Shown: positions 17,075 to 25,673, numbered from the stretch's first letter. The stretch is DNA of 64,000 nucleotides from Pararheinheimera marina (GCF_042654345.1 NZ_JBHSGB010000005.1:62001-126000); one strand, 5' to 3'. The notes: generated by a model from the sequence alone, not told the origin. Numbers and translations are program-made.

Positions 17075-20067
17075 ATAACGTCTGTCTGGTTATACGGGGC
17101 TTGTGCAGCGCCATTGTTGCGGCGGCGCCCAGTGATGGCGCCACTGTTCAAAATCGGCAGCGGGCATGGGCCTGGCAATACCATAGCCCTGGGCCAACTG
17201 ACACCCCAGTGCCAACAGCGCTTCGCCATGTTCTGTGGTCTCCACACCTCGGCCACAATGTCCCGTTTAAACTCGTGTGCCAGCACCAAAATGCCTTTGA
17301 GGATGGCCAGGTCGTCCGGATCGGTCAGCATATCGCGCACAAAGCTCTGGTCTATTTTCAGTACCTGGGCCGGCAGGCGTTTAAGGTAAGTCAGGGACGA
17401 ATAACCGGTGCCGAAGTCATCCAGGGCAAAACTGACACCAGCGCGCAGGCAGGCATGCATGACCGCCTGGACATGACTTAAATCATTCAGCGCGCCCGTT
17501 TCCAGAATTTCCAGCTGCAACAGTGCAGGGGAGACCTGTTGATAGCGACGCAATAACTGTTGCAACCGGTTGACGAAGTCTGGCTGTTGCAAATGGTAGG
17601 CAGAGATATTCACGCTGACGGGCAGCGCCCAGCCTTGTTGCTGCCATTCTGCCAGTTGCTGAATAGCGCGTTCCATCACCCAGTAACCCAGCGTCACACC
17701 CAGGCTGTGCTGCTCAATTGCGGGTAAAAATAAACCAGGCGGCACCAGGCCCCGTTCGGGGTGACGCCAGCGGATCAACGCTTCTGAGCCGATCAGTTCG
17801 CCGGTACGCATATTTACTTTGGGCTGGTAAAACAGCTCGAATTGCTCCAGCGCCAGTGCCTGGCGGATGTCCTGCAGGGTTTCCTGATGCCCGCGCATAC
17901 TGCGGGCTTTGTCGACGTCAAACAGGTGGTAGCGGTTTTTACCTTCTTGTTTGGCCTGGTACATGGCGTGATCGGCCTGGCGGATCAGCTGTTCTGCGTC
18001 AACTGCGTCTGGCTGGGGTGCGAAGGTAATGCCAATGCTGGCCGACACCGACAGCATCCAATCGTCTATCTGCACCGGGGTGGCAATCTGCGACAATAAT
18101 TGCTCAATGCGCTGACAGCCTTGCTGGCAATCGGTTTGAGCTGGCAGCAGCAACACAAATTCGTCACCGCCAATGCAGGCCAGGGTTTCATAAGTGGCCA
18201 GCTGTTTGCGTAGTTTTTGCGCCATTTGCAGCAGCAGCTTATCGCCTGTGGCATGGCCGTGGCGGTCATTAATTTCTTTAAAACCATCCAGGTCCAGATA
18301 AGCAATCGCCAGCCATTCGTCTTTTTCCCGCACATGCAGCAACTGGTGCAGTTGCTGGATCAGCGCGTTACGGTTTGGTAAGCCGGTTAACTGGTCAAAC
18401 AGAGCTATTTTTTCCAGTTGTTGTTGTTGCTGGTGTTGTTGTGTGATGTCACTGAGCAGCCCGACATAATGCTGCACTTTTTGCTGTTCATCGTGCACCG
18501 CGCTAATGGTCATGCTTTGCATATAGTCTTCACCGTTGGCGCGGCGGCTCCAGACCTCGCCAGCCCAATAGCCTTGTGTATGCAGCACCTGCCACATTTG
18601 CTGGTAGGTATGCTCGTCCTGGCGGTCTGATTTCAGCAGGCGCGGCGTGCAGTTTTTTGCTTGTTCGGCACTGTAGCCGGTGATCTGACAAAACGCCTGA
18701 TTAACATCGATAATCAATCCTTCCGGATTGGTGATCATGATGCCTTCCCGGGCATGAGTAAACACACTGGCGCTCAGTCGGAGTTGGTTTTCTGCGTTGT
18801 GCTCTACGGTGACATCCCTCGCCGTACCGACGACGCCCAGGCTATGGCCGTTCAGATAAACCGGCGTTTTATAGACATCCAGCCAGCGGGCTTCACCATC
18901 CAGCGTTAACTGGCGCTTCAGCTGGTCGGGTTGGTCCATAGTTAACACGTCTTTATCGTGACTGATATGCTGCAGCGCCTGCTCGGGTTCGAACAGGTCG
19001 GCATCTGATTTCCCTAAGATCTGCTCAACATTCAGTTGCAGCATCTCAGCGAATTTTCGGTTCACCGCCAGAAAGCGGCCTTGCAAGTCTTTAAACCATA
19101 CCATCAGGGGTAAACTGTCAAACAGGGCGCGCAGGTATTGCTGTTGTTGCTGCAGTTCAGAAATTAACAGTTGTTGTTGCTGCTCTTGTTGGTGTAAGCG
19201 GCTTTCCGTCGCCAGTAACCGGCCAAGAATACTGCCTGGGCGAATATGCTGCGTACGAAGGGGGCGATACGACTGCGTCTGCGCAAAATTTTCCAGGAAC
19301 ACAGCCAGCTCGGATGGCGGTGCACCTAGCAGGCGCTGGTAAAGCAGGCGAATGCGGTAGAGGGTCAGGCAGAGCACAAAAGCAGTGACCATAAAGGCCA
19401 CCCGCAACCAGAATGCATGGTGGATACTTTGCTGAACCCTCTGTTCGGTGCGGTGGTTTAGTTGCACAAAAGCCTCTGCCAACGGCTGCATAATATGAGT
19501 TCTGAGCTGCAGTTGTTCGGCAGAAAGCAGAGTGAACAAGCTGTTCTGTTGTAGTTGCTGACGTTCGGTGCTTGTCAGACCCGGCAGCTCCAATCGGTTC
19601 ATCAGCTGACGCTCAATACGGATTAATTCTTCCGCACGTTGTTTGGCTGTTGTGACCGCCGTCAGTTCGGCTGAGGTAAAGCCTGCATCCTGCATCAGGG
19701 TCAGCAAGGATCGACGCCGGCCCAGCGGCTCTGAAGAGGTTTGCACTTCAGGCATAGCCCAGAACGTTGGCTGTTCAGAGCGGGGGGCCAGGCCATCCCT
19801 GACTGCGAGGATTTCGTCATAACGCTGTTTATAGCGAATGTCATTGCTGGCCACGGCTACTAACGCCAGTTGAGTCAATTCGTCGGAGGATTGCCGGAAT
19901 TCCTGCAGCAGGGCTATCGAAATCACGCGGTTTTCATTGGCCTCGTCGATCTGCTTTTCTGCCCAGACATAAACCACAAACAACAACAGAAAGCAGAGCA
20001 ACAGCAGGCCAAAGAGCACAAAACAACGGGTTAATGCCCGGCTGGCATAAGAAACAGTGTTGGGCAC
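17053..20067 (-). CDS. Membrane PAS-PAS-GGDEF-EAL protein, frameshifted in the EAL domain
   Basis: This inner-membrane protein is built to make and/or degrade cyclic di-GMP. A TM at about 13-35 and another at about 222-242 frame a periplasmic domain; two PAS domains (about 305-430 and 430-555) precede GGDEF (CIGGDEFVLLLP) and EAL (SEALIRWRHPERGLVPPG) domains, both with catalytic motifs intact. Near residue 940 the conserved AEGVET motif reads VAEVWRPQ because one base is missing at about 17245-17250. Restoring one C:G pair gives AEGVETTEHGEALLALG and a stop at 17090, for a normal 992-residue protein that no longer overlaps the SDR gene. As written, the last 60 residues are out-of-frame. Confidence 0.85.
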   Translation of the reverse strand: MPNTVSYASRALTRCFVLFGLLLLCFLLLFVVYVWAEKQIDEANENRVISIALLQEFRQSSDELTQLALVAVASNDIRYKQRYDEILAVRDGLAPRSEQPTFWAMPEVQTSSEPLGRRRSLLTLMQDAGFTSAELTAVTTAKQRAEELIRIERQLMNRLELPGLTSTERQQLQQNSLFTLLSAEQLQLRTHIMQPLAEAFVQLNHRTEQRVQQSIHHAFWLRVAFMVTAFVLCLTLYRIRLLYQRLLGAPPSELAVFLENFAQTQSYRPLRTQHIRPGSILGRLLATESRLHQQEQQQQLLISELQQQQQYLRALFDSLPLMVWFKDLQGRFLAVNRKFAEMLQLNVEQILGKSDADLFEPEQALQHISHDKDVLTMDQPDQLKRQLTLDGEARWLDVYKTPVYLNGHSLGVVGTARDVTVEHNAENQLRLSASVFTHAREGIMITNPEGLIIDVNQAFCQITGYSAEQAKNCTPRLLKSDRQDEHTYQQMWQVLHTQGYWAGEVWSRRANGEDYMQSMTISAVHDEQQKVQHYVGLLSDITQQHQQQQQLEKIALFDQLTGLPNRNALIQQLHQLLHVREKDEWLAIAYLDLDGFKEINDRHGHATGDKLLLQMAQKLRKQLATYETLACIGGDEFVLLLPAQTDCQQGCQRIEQLLSQIATPVQIDDWMLSVSASIGITFAPQPDAVDAEQLIRQADHAMYQAKQEGKNRYHLFDVDKARSMRGHQETLQDIRQALALEQFELFYQPKVNMRTGELIGSEALIRWRHPERGLVPPGLFLPAIEQHSLGVTLGYWVMERAIQQLAEWQQQGWALPVSVNISAYHLQQPDFVNRLQQLLRRYQQVSPALLQLEILETGALNDLSHVQAVMHACLRAGVSFALDDFGTGYSSLTYLKRLPAQVLKIDQSFVRDMLTDPDDLAILKGILVLAHEFKRDIVAEVWRPQNMAKRCWHWGVSWPRAMVLPGPCPLPILNSGAITGRRRNNGAAQAPYNQTDVIQAPTRL

Positions 20068-20196
20068 AATGACTCCACGGCTGACTTCGGGTTGACATTA
20101 CGGCAAGCTCTTGATAGAGCTGAACTAATAGTTAGTGAGTAGATTCAGGAAAGCAAGTTTCAGCAGCAGAAAGTCGAGATGACGAAAGGAAAGAAC

Positions 20197-21081
20197 ATGG
20201 CAAGTGAATTTCAGCTGGCGTTAAACCGCTGGCAGCAGCATTGGGCCGGTTTAACTACTGATCAGAAACAGCAGTTGAGGAGCGATGCGGCTGCTGAGGC
20301 GCTTGGCCTGGATCAGCAACGCTTCAGTTCGGCGCAAAAAAAGCTATGGCAGCAAGTCCAGGTTGACAAACTGCCTGTCGCTTTACAAATAGCAGGTCGG
20401 CTGACGCTGCTGTATCGGGAAATTACCTCACTTCAGGTCAACAGCCAGGCCGCGATGTGGCAACTGGCCGAAAACCTCGTGCCAGGTCAGAGTTTTCGCC
20501 AGCAGAGCAGTGCGCTGTATAGCGACCATAAGTTAGTGTTTCAGGCCCCTTCAGCAGATAAAATTCCGGCATTGTTTGACAGCTGGTGCACACGCCAGCC
20601 CCGTACCTTGGCCGGTATGGCAGCGAAGTTTCAACACTGGATGCAATTGCAGCCGTTCAGTCAGGGCAACCATCTGTTGGGGCTGCTTTGGCTGAAAGCT
20701 GGACTGCGACAGCTGCATCCTTCGTTCTGCGATTTGCCACTGGAGCAGCAATTAAGGAAACAACAATCTGACTATCAGAAGTTGCTGTGGCAACCGCCAG
20801 GACAGGAGTGGAGTGACTGGCTTGCGCTGCAACTGCATCAGGCCATTCGTGCGACCTTGCCTGCCGGTGAAGCGCCCAAAGCCGAACGAAACTGGTTTGA
20901 TACTGAAGACGAGATCATTCGTTATCTGAAAAAAGACAACAGATTAAGTGCCCGTCAGTTGGCGCTGCAACTGGGCTTAAGCTGCAGAGCCATCGAAAAA
21001 CAGCTGGCCAAACTGAAAGCCCGCGGTCAGTTACAGCGGGTAGGGCCAGCCAAAGGTGGCCGCTGGCTGATCCAGCACTAA
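20197..21081 (+). CDS. Fic-like protein with degenerate active site and C-terminal winged helix
   Basis: This 294-residue protein is not an obvious family member at first sight. Its middle follows the Fic fold closely: a short flap-like strand (HKLVFQAPSADKIPALFDSW), a helix (GMAAKFQHWMQ), then QPFSQGNHLLGL at residues 152-163, which aligns with the Fic motif HPFxxGNGRxGR. The catalytic His is Gln, and both phosphate-binding Arg positions are Leu, so AMPylation seems impossible. Residues about 235-294 form a winged-helix domain (LSARQLALQLGLSCRAIEKQLAKLK) of the kind found at the end of many Fic proteins. I chose ATG 20197 because AAAGGAAAG precedes it. It may be a DNA-binding regulator. Confidence 0.6.
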   Translation: MASEFQLALNRWQQHWAGLTTDQKQQLRSDAAAEALGLDQQRFSSAQKKLWQQVQVDKLPVALQIAGRLTLLYREITSLQVNSQAAMWQLAENLVPGQSFRQQSSALYSDHKLVFQAPSADKIPALFDSWCTRQPRTLAGMAAKFQHWMQLQPFSQGNHLLGLLWLKAGLRQLHPSFCDLPLEQQLRKQQSDYQKLLWQPPGQEWSDWLALQLHQAIRATLPAGEAPKAERNWFDTEDEIIRYLKKDNRLSARQLALQLGLSCRAIEKQLAKLKARGQLQRVGPAKGGRWLIQH

Positions 21082-21087
21082 CGTTGG

Positions 21088-21495
21088 CTATAGCGCCTTT
21101 GTCATAAAGTGTTTGGCTCCGGTAAAAGGGTAATTTTGCTGGGTCCATTGCAGCTGATAGCCGTGGCGTTCGTAAAAAGGTCTGGCCTGAAAATCCAGCG
21201 TATCCAGCACCACAAAACGGCAGCCGCGCTGACGCGCTATCTGTTCAGCCTTTTGCAACATCAGGCTGCCCAGCCCCTGGCCCCGTTCTTCCTCCGCCAA
21301 CCAAAACGATTCCAGATAAAACCACAATCCAAAAGTCCGGCCTGCCAGCACCGCCGTTAACTCGCCTGAAGGAGTCATTTGTTTCAGCCCTAACGGCTGG
21401 CGCAAAGAGGCATCCCAGTGCAGGGCGTTAAATTCGGCAATCTTCTGTTTTGCCAACTCAGCCAGTTCAGCGCTGTGTTCTTCAATCAATGTCAT
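21088..21495 (-). CDS. GNAT family N-acetyltransferase
   Basis: This 135-residue cytoplasmic enzyme has the GNAT acetyl-CoA site in EERGQGLGSLMLQKAEQIA (R/QxxGxG/A motif) followed by the strand CRFVVLDTLDFQARPFYERHGY, the usual beta5-alpha4 region. Members with this NFQARPFYE ending often acetylate small amines or peptides, but no substrate can be named. It converges on the Fic-like gene with a 6-nt gap between stops and has no clear terminator of its own. Confidence 0.85.
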   Translation of the reverse strand: MTLIEEHSAELAELAKQKIAEFNALHWDASLRQPLGLKQMTPSGELTAVLAGRTFGLWFYLESFWLAEEERGQGLGSLMLQKAEQIARQRGCRFVVLDTLDFQARPFYERHGYQLQWTQQNYPFTGAKHFMTKAL

Positions 21496-21805
21496 AGTCG
21501 TTTAACTACTTAATCAAAAAATTTAAAGGGCTAAAATTGATCAATTTGCCCGATGCTAAATAGAAAAGGGGATGCTAGCGTGGTCCGGCAGGGTCTGCAA
21601 GCTGTGGCGCGAGCTGATGCATCTGCCTGATCTGGCTGAATTCTCCCAGGCAGACAGTGCTGCTAAGGTAAAAATGCAGCAATAACCAGCAGGGCGTTTA
21701 AATTTGCAGCAAACGCACAATGTTTCAGAAAAAATACTTGCAAGCCAATGCGCTGCTGCATAACATAGCCGCCGTTGCCGCAGCAAAGCCTGCCGTAAAC
21801 GACCT
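21496..21805. other. Intergenic region upstream of tRNA-Val
   Basis: This 310-nt gap contains no gene I can support. A 76-codon open frame on the minus strand (21556-21786) has no ribosome site and no recognisable protein pattern. The right third holds the tRNA promoter; the left part is AT-rich and may hold the GNAT promoter. Confidence 0.6.
21738..21766 (+). promoter_or_regulatory. Sigma-70 promoter for tRNA-Val
   Basis: TTGCAA at 21738-21743 and TAACAT at 21761-21766 are separated by exactly 17 nt. A GC-rich discriminator (GCCGCCG) follows, as is usual for stringently controlled stable RNA genes, and the tRNA begins 40 nt downstream of the -10 box. Confidence 0.65.
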
Positions 21806-21882
21806 GCGTTCTTAGCTCAGCTGGTTAGAGCACCACCTTGACATGGTGGGGGTCGGTGGTTCGAGTCCACTAGAACGCACCA
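21806..21882 (+). tRNA. tRNA-Val (anticodon GAC)
   Basis: A complete 77-nt cloverleaf is visible. The acceptor stem GCGTTCT pairs with AGAACGC, the D arm contains AGCTCAGCTGGTTAGAGC, the anticodon stem-loop is CCACC-TTGACAT-GGTGG with anticodon GAC, and the T arm contains GGTTCGAGTCC. The 3' CCA is encoded. It is a solitary tRNA gene with its own promoter and terminator. No integrase or duplicated 3' end suggests use as an attachment site. Confidence 0.97.
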
Positions 21883-21890
21883 TATTCAAA

Positions 21891-21921
21891 CAAAAACGCC
21901 GCTCACTGAGCGGCGTTTTTG
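21891..21921 (+). terminator. Rho-independent terminator after tRNA-Val
   Basis: The stem CAAAAACGCCGCTCA / TGAGCGGCGTTTTTG is a near-perfect dyad ending in a T run. It starts 8 nt after the tRNA CCA and is symmetrical enough to serve yghU as well. Confidence 0.88.
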
Positions 21922-21972
21922 TTTCTGCTGTTTATCTGCCTGGCTGGCCAATCAGGCCAGCTATCTCTAGAT

Positions 21973-22800
21973 TCAGTTAAAATCCGCCGCACTGTGCCGC
22001 TCCGGCACCTGCTCATGCGGTTCGCCCCAATTGCGGTTGACCTTGATGCCACGTTTAACCGCGGGGCGTTGGTCAATCATTTGCGCCCAGCGCAGCAGGT
22101 TGGGGTAGCTCTGCACATCCAGAAACTCAGCGGCACCGTACAGGCGGCCCAGCACTAATGCACCGTACCAGGGCCAGATGGCCATATCGGCAATACTGTA
22201 GTGTTCGCCTGCCACGTAGGTATGACTCGCCAGTTGTTTATCCAGCACATCCAGCTGACGTTTGGTTTCCATGGCATAACGGTTAATTGGGTACTCATAT
22301 TTTTCCGGTGCATAGGCATAGAAATGGCCAAAACCGCCGCCGACAAAAGGCGCGCTGCCCATTTGCCAGAATAACCAGTTCATCACTTCTGCACGTTCAG
22401 CCACATCATCCGGTAAGAAGGCGTTAAACTTTTGCGCCAGGTACAGCAAAATGGAACCGGACTCAAACAGCCGGATACCGGTTTCTTCATCAAACAGCGC
22501 CGGAATTTTGCTGTTGGGGTTCACCTCAACAAAACCACTGCTGAACTGGTCACCGTCGCGGATACTGATCAGCCAGGCGTCATAGTCAGCAGCGCTGATC
22601 CCAAGCTCCAATAACTCTTCCAGCATCACGGTTACCTTGACACCGTTTGGCGTGGCTAACGAATACAGCTGCAGCGCATGCTTGCCTTTGGGCCTGTCTT
22701 TCTGATGCGTCGCACCGGAGACTGGTCGGTTAATTGCCGCAAAAGCGCCGCCATTGGCTTGATCCCAGGTCCAGACTTTTGGAGGGGTATAAGTTGTCAT
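21973..22800 (-). CDS. yghU: Glutathione S-transferase family disulfide-bond reductase YghU
   Basis: The protein matches E. coli YghU almost end to end: KVWTWDQANGGAFAAINRPVSGATH at the start (split here only for length), LATPNGVKVTVMLEELLELG, DGDQFSSGFVEVNPNSKIPAL and GGGFGHFYAYAPEKYEYPINRYAMETKR. YghU is a Nu-class GST that binds two glutathiones and reduces disulfides such as 2-hydroxyethyl disulfide. I place the start at the ATG 22800, seven bases after AAGGA; another ATG two codons upstream touches that ribosome site directly. It is a cytosolic, probably monocistronic gene. Confidence 0.92.
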   Translation of the reverse strand: MTTYTPPKVWTWDQANGGAFAAINRPVSGATHQKDRPKGKHALQLYSLATPNGVKVTVMLEELLELGISAADYDAWLISIRDGDQFSSGFVEVNPNSKIPALFDEETGIRLFESGSILLYLAQKFNAFLPDDVAERAEVMNWLFWQMGSAPFVGGGFGHFYAYAPEKYEYPINRYAMETKRQLDVLDKQLASHTYVAGEHYSIADMAIWPWYGALVLGRLYGAAEFLDVQSYPNLLRWAQMIDQRPAVKRGIKVNRNWGEPHEQVPERHSAADFN

Positions 22801-22917
22801 CGTCATTCCTTGCTAGGCATTGGTGGGTTTTACTATGGGTATGCGAATGCGCTGTTACAAGTGTCTTGCTGTGACTGAGTTCAGTTATTAGACTGAGCGC
22901 TTTTTTGGGGATGGGTG

Positions 22918-24189
22918 ATGCAGCTCTCAGCAGATTTGCGTTCGGTGAAATGGACTGCAGCGCTTCAACAGTTTCCGGCTGAGCTTTATGCCTATACGGA
23001 CAGTCTGGAACAGATTGATTTGTCAGATAACCAGCTTTCTCAGCTGCCGGAAGATTTGCCTCGCTTTACTCAACTAAAGCGGCTGTTCCTGACCAATAAT
23101 GCGTTTTGCCATATTCCCAAAGTGCTGGCTGACTGCCCGTCACTTGAAATGCTGAGTTTTAAAGGCAACCAGCTAACGGAGTTTGCCGAGGGCGTGTTGC
23201 CAGAAGGCTTGCGCTGGCTGATCCTGACCGACAATCAGTTAGAATATTTGCCACAGGACTTGGGTCGTTACCGTCAGCTGCAAAAGGTTGCGCTTGCGGC
23301 CAATAAGCTGAAGGCGCTGCCGGACTCGATGCAGCAGTGCCAGGCGATTGCGCTGATGCGTCTGTCACTTAATCAGCTGGAGCATCTACCAGACTGGCTG
23401 TTCCGTTTGCCTAAGCTGGCCTGGCTGTCGGTAGGGGCCAATCCCGCTTGTTTTGCCTCGCCTGCTGAAGCAGAGAATTTGGCGGTTCATCAGGTGTCGC
23501 GTTACCAGCAACTGGACTTGTTAGGTCAGGGCGCATCCGGCCAGATTTACCGGGTTGCCGACCTCGAAGACGGCAGCGAATGGGCACTGAAGCAGTTTAA
23601 AGGCGAAATCACCACTGACGGCTGCCCGAATGAAGAGCTGTGGAATGCTGTGCGCTGTGCCGGTCACCCCAATTTAATTGGACTGCGTGCCCAAGTGCAG
23701 CTACCTGCTGCCAAAGGCCTGGTGATGCAACTGATCCCTGCCGGTTTTACGCCTTTGGGTTTGCCACCGAGTTTTACCAGTATCAGCCGCGATTGTTACG
23801 CCGCTGGCTTTACGGTCAGCCGGGCTCAACGCGTGCAGGTTTTGCAACAAGTCGCTTCGGCCATGCAGCATTTGCATCAGCGCGGCGTGTGTCATGGCGA
23901 CCTCTATGCCCACAATATGCTGCTTGGTCCGGATCATCAGCTGTATTTAGGCGACTTTGGTGCGGCGACTGCGCTTGATTGCCTGACGGAAGCACAGCAA
24001 CGGGACTTTAAAGCGCTGGATATACGGGCTTTTGGCTATTTAATGCAGGATTTACGGCTTCACTGTGACGGACCCTTGCAGGCAGAGGATCCACTTATTC
24101 AGCTTGAAGCACTCAGCCTGAGTTCTGACGCCAACAACAGGCCAGGTTTTGCTGAAATTGCTGAGCGACTTCAAGCTGAGTTGAAATAA
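22918..24189 (+). CDS. Leucine-rich repeat protein fused to a Ser/Thr-kinase-like domain
   Basis: Residues about 20-185 are six or seven leucine-rich repeats of the type LxxLxLxxNxLxxLPxxL (for example LEQIDLSDNQLSQLPEDL). Residues about 197-424 form a eukaryotic-like kinase: glycine loop LGQGASGQIYR, ATP-binding Lys225 in WALKQF, catalytic loop HGDLYAHN with Asp328, and DFG at Asp346. The core catalytic residues are therefore intact. The HGD instead of HRD loop means it should not need activation-loop phosphorylation. There is no signal peptide or TM, so it is cytosolic. A GTG sits one codon upstream of the chosen ATG. Targets are unknown and the neighbours give no hint. Confidence 0.82.
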   Translation: MQLSADLRSVKWTAALQQFPAELYAYTDSLEQIDLSDNQLSQLPEDLPRFTQLKRLFLTNNAFCHIPKVLADCPSLEMLSFKGNQLTEFAEGVLPEGLRWLILTDNQLEYLPQDLGRYRQLQKVALAANKLKALPDSMQQCQAIALMRLSLNQLEHLPDWLFRLPKLAWLSVGANPACFASPAEAENLAVHQVSRYQQLDLLGQGASGQIYRVADLEDGSEWALKQFKGEITTDGCPNEELWNAVRCAGHPNLIGLRAQVQLPAAKGLVMQLIPAGFTPLGLPPSFTSISRDCYAAGFTVSRAQRVQVLQQVASAMQHLHQRGVCHGDLYAHNMLLGPDHQLYLGDFGAATALDCLTEAQQRDFKALDIRAFGYLMQDLRLHCDGPLQAEDPLIQLEALSLSSDANNRPGFAEIAERLQAELK

Positions 24190-24260
24190 TTGTTTACGTA
24201 GGGCTTTTCAAATTGCAGTTTTTATCGTATTTTTCACTTTAAACCGTTCTAACGCAAAAT

Positions 24261-24272
24261 CAAAGCGCTTTG
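24261..24272. promoter_or_regulatory. 12-nt perfect palindrome upstream of cheV
   Basis: CAAAGCGCTTTG is an exact palindrome in the 168-nt gap between the LRR-kinase gene and cheV. It may be a small operator; no known consensus is matched with confidence. Confidence 0.3.
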
Positions 24273-24357
24273 TAATGCAAGATCAACGGCATATGTTTAC
24301 AAAGCTGCCATACTGAGCTTGCCAGAAACGGGTAATTCAATTTTATTTGAGGTGACT

Positions 24358-25284
24358 ATGTCCAGTTTTATGAGTTCTGTCGATCAGCGTACCAATATTG
24401 TTGGACAAAACAGGCTGGAGTTGCTGATGTTCAGATTGCAGGGCAGCCAACCTTACGGCATTAACGTGTTTAAGGTGCGCGAAGTCATTCAGTGTCCGGA
24501 CCTGTCCGAATTACCCGGCGCTAACCCCAATGTGCGCGGCATCGCCCATTTGCGTGGCGTCCCAGTGACTGTGATTGACCTCAGCCAGGCGACAGGTGGC
24601 AAACGCATCGAAGATTTATCGCACGCCTTTATTCTGGTGACTGAATACAACCGCAACACCCAAGGCTTTTTAGTCGGTGGCGTCGACCGTATTGTCAACG
24701 TGAACTGGGAGCAAATACTGCCTCCTCCTCATGGCGCCGGTAAATCACACTATCTGACTGCTGTGACAGAAGTCGATAAAAAGCTGGTGCAAATCATTGA
24801 CGTTGAAAAAGTGTTTTCTGAGATTTCTCCTGTGGATGAAACCGTCAGCGAATCAGTGAAAGAAAAAGCCAAAGGGCTGGAAGTGCAAAACCTGACCGTG
24901 CTGGTGGCTGATGACTCTGCCGTGGCCCGTAACCAGGTGAAACGCGCGTTATCTACAGTGGGCATTCATGTAGAAACCGTCAACGACGGCCGCATGGCGC
25001 TGGATTGGTTAAAAGCCAAAGCCAATGAACTGGGCGGCGACATCACACAGGCGGTGCCTTTGATGATCTCCGACATCGAAATGCCGGAAATGGACGGTTA
25101 CACCCTGACCGCCGAAGTGAAAAAAGACGACCAGCTGAAAAATATTCATATTATTCTGCACTCATCGTTAAGTGGTGTTTTTAATGAAGCCATGGTGCGC
25201 AAAGTAGGTGCTGACCAATTTATCGCCAAATTCCACCCGGACGAGCTGGTGTCTGCGGTGCAAAAATGGATGAACGCGGATTAA
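24358..25284 (+). CDS. cheV: Chemotaxis protein CheV (CheW-receiver fusion)
   Basis: CheV couples chemoreceptors to CheA and tunes signalling through its own receiver domain. The 308 residues divide into a CheW-like domain (about 15-165, with YGINVFKVREVIQ and GIAHLRGVPVTVIDL) and a receiver domain (about 185-305) in which VADDSAVARNQ gives the acidic pocket and Asp239 in MISDIEMPEMDGY is the phosphorylation site. I start at ATG 24358, seven bases after GAGG; an upstream in-frame ATG lacks a ribosome site. The other che genes are not in this window, though a chemoreceptor lies 10 kb away. Confidence 0.93.
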   Translation: MSSFMSSVDQRTNIVGQNRLELLMFRLQGSQPYGINVFKVREVIQCPDLSELPGANPNVRGIAHLRGVPVTVIDLSQATGGKRIEDLSHAFILVTEYNRNTQGFLVGGVDRIVNVNWEQILPPPHGAGKSHYLTAVTEVDKKLVQIIDVEKVFSEISPVDETVSESVKEKAKGLEVQNLTVLVADDSAVARNQVKRALSTVGIHVETVNDGRMALDWLKAKANELGGDITQAVPLMISDIEMPEMDGYTLTAEVKKDDQLKNIHIILHSSLSGVFNEAMVRKVGADQFIAKFHPDELVSAVQKWMNAD

Positions 25285-25338
25285 GTCGAAAAGCTGCTTG
25301 GCCAGTAGCTGCAGTTCTCTGCTATCATGCCACGACCA

Positions 25339-25355
25339 AGGGGGCTGGGCCCCCT
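25339..25355 (+). promoter_or_regulatory. GC-rich hairpin in the leader of the J-domain operon
   Basis: AGGGGGC-TGG-GCCCCCT is a perfect seven-pair stem with a three-base loop, ending 20 nt before the J-domain start codon. No T run follows, so it does not look like a terminator for cheV. It would stabilise or control the 5' end of the downstream mRNA. Confidence 0.5.
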
Positions 25356-25375
25356 GAAACAGTGAAGTGGACCGC

Positions 25376-25666
25376 ATGATTAACTATTTTCGTGTATTAG
25401 GCGTCAAAGCAAACGCCACGGAAGACGAAATCAAAAAAGCCTACAAAAGGCTGTCGAACAAATACCACCCCGACAAACTGCGTGATGCCTCAGACGACGA
25501 GCTGGAGCAGGCCTCGGTGCAATTGCAGCGGGTGAAAGAAGCCTACGATGTGTTGTCAGACGCTAAAAAGCGCGCCGCATTTATCAAAGATTTAAACAAC
25601 GTCATAGTCACAGATCCGGCTGCAGCCATGAAAGAGCTGTGGGACAGTTATTATCCGGCTGTCTGA
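25376..25666 (+). CDS. Small J-domain (DnaJ-like) protein
   Basis: This 96-residue protein is essentially one J domain: NYFRVLGVKANATEDEIKKAYKRL is helix I-II, His31-Pro32-Asp33 is the HPD motif that stimulates Hsp70 ATPase, and EAYDVLSDAKKRAAF is helix III. A short C-terminal tail (about 75-96) follows, with no glycine-rich, zinc-finger or TM region. It should recruit DnaK to a specific client, probably one encoded by the next genes. The start is ATG 25376; a GTG three codons upstream is possible. The next gene begins 7 nt after its stop. Confidence 0.88.
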   Translation: MINYFRVLGVKANATEDEIKKAYKRLSNKYHPDKLRDASDDELEQASVQLQRVKEAYDVLSDAKKRAAFIKDLNNVIVTDPAAAMKELWDSYYPAV

Positions 25667-25673
25667 GGTAATC

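Noticed and set aside
21556..21786. 76-codon minus-strand frame upstream of tRNA-Val
   Set aside because: No ribosome site, no recognisable protein pattern, and it covers the tRNA promoter.
21806..21921. tRNA-Val 3' end as an integration site
   Set aside because: No integrase, no duplicated tRNA end and only core genes nearby.
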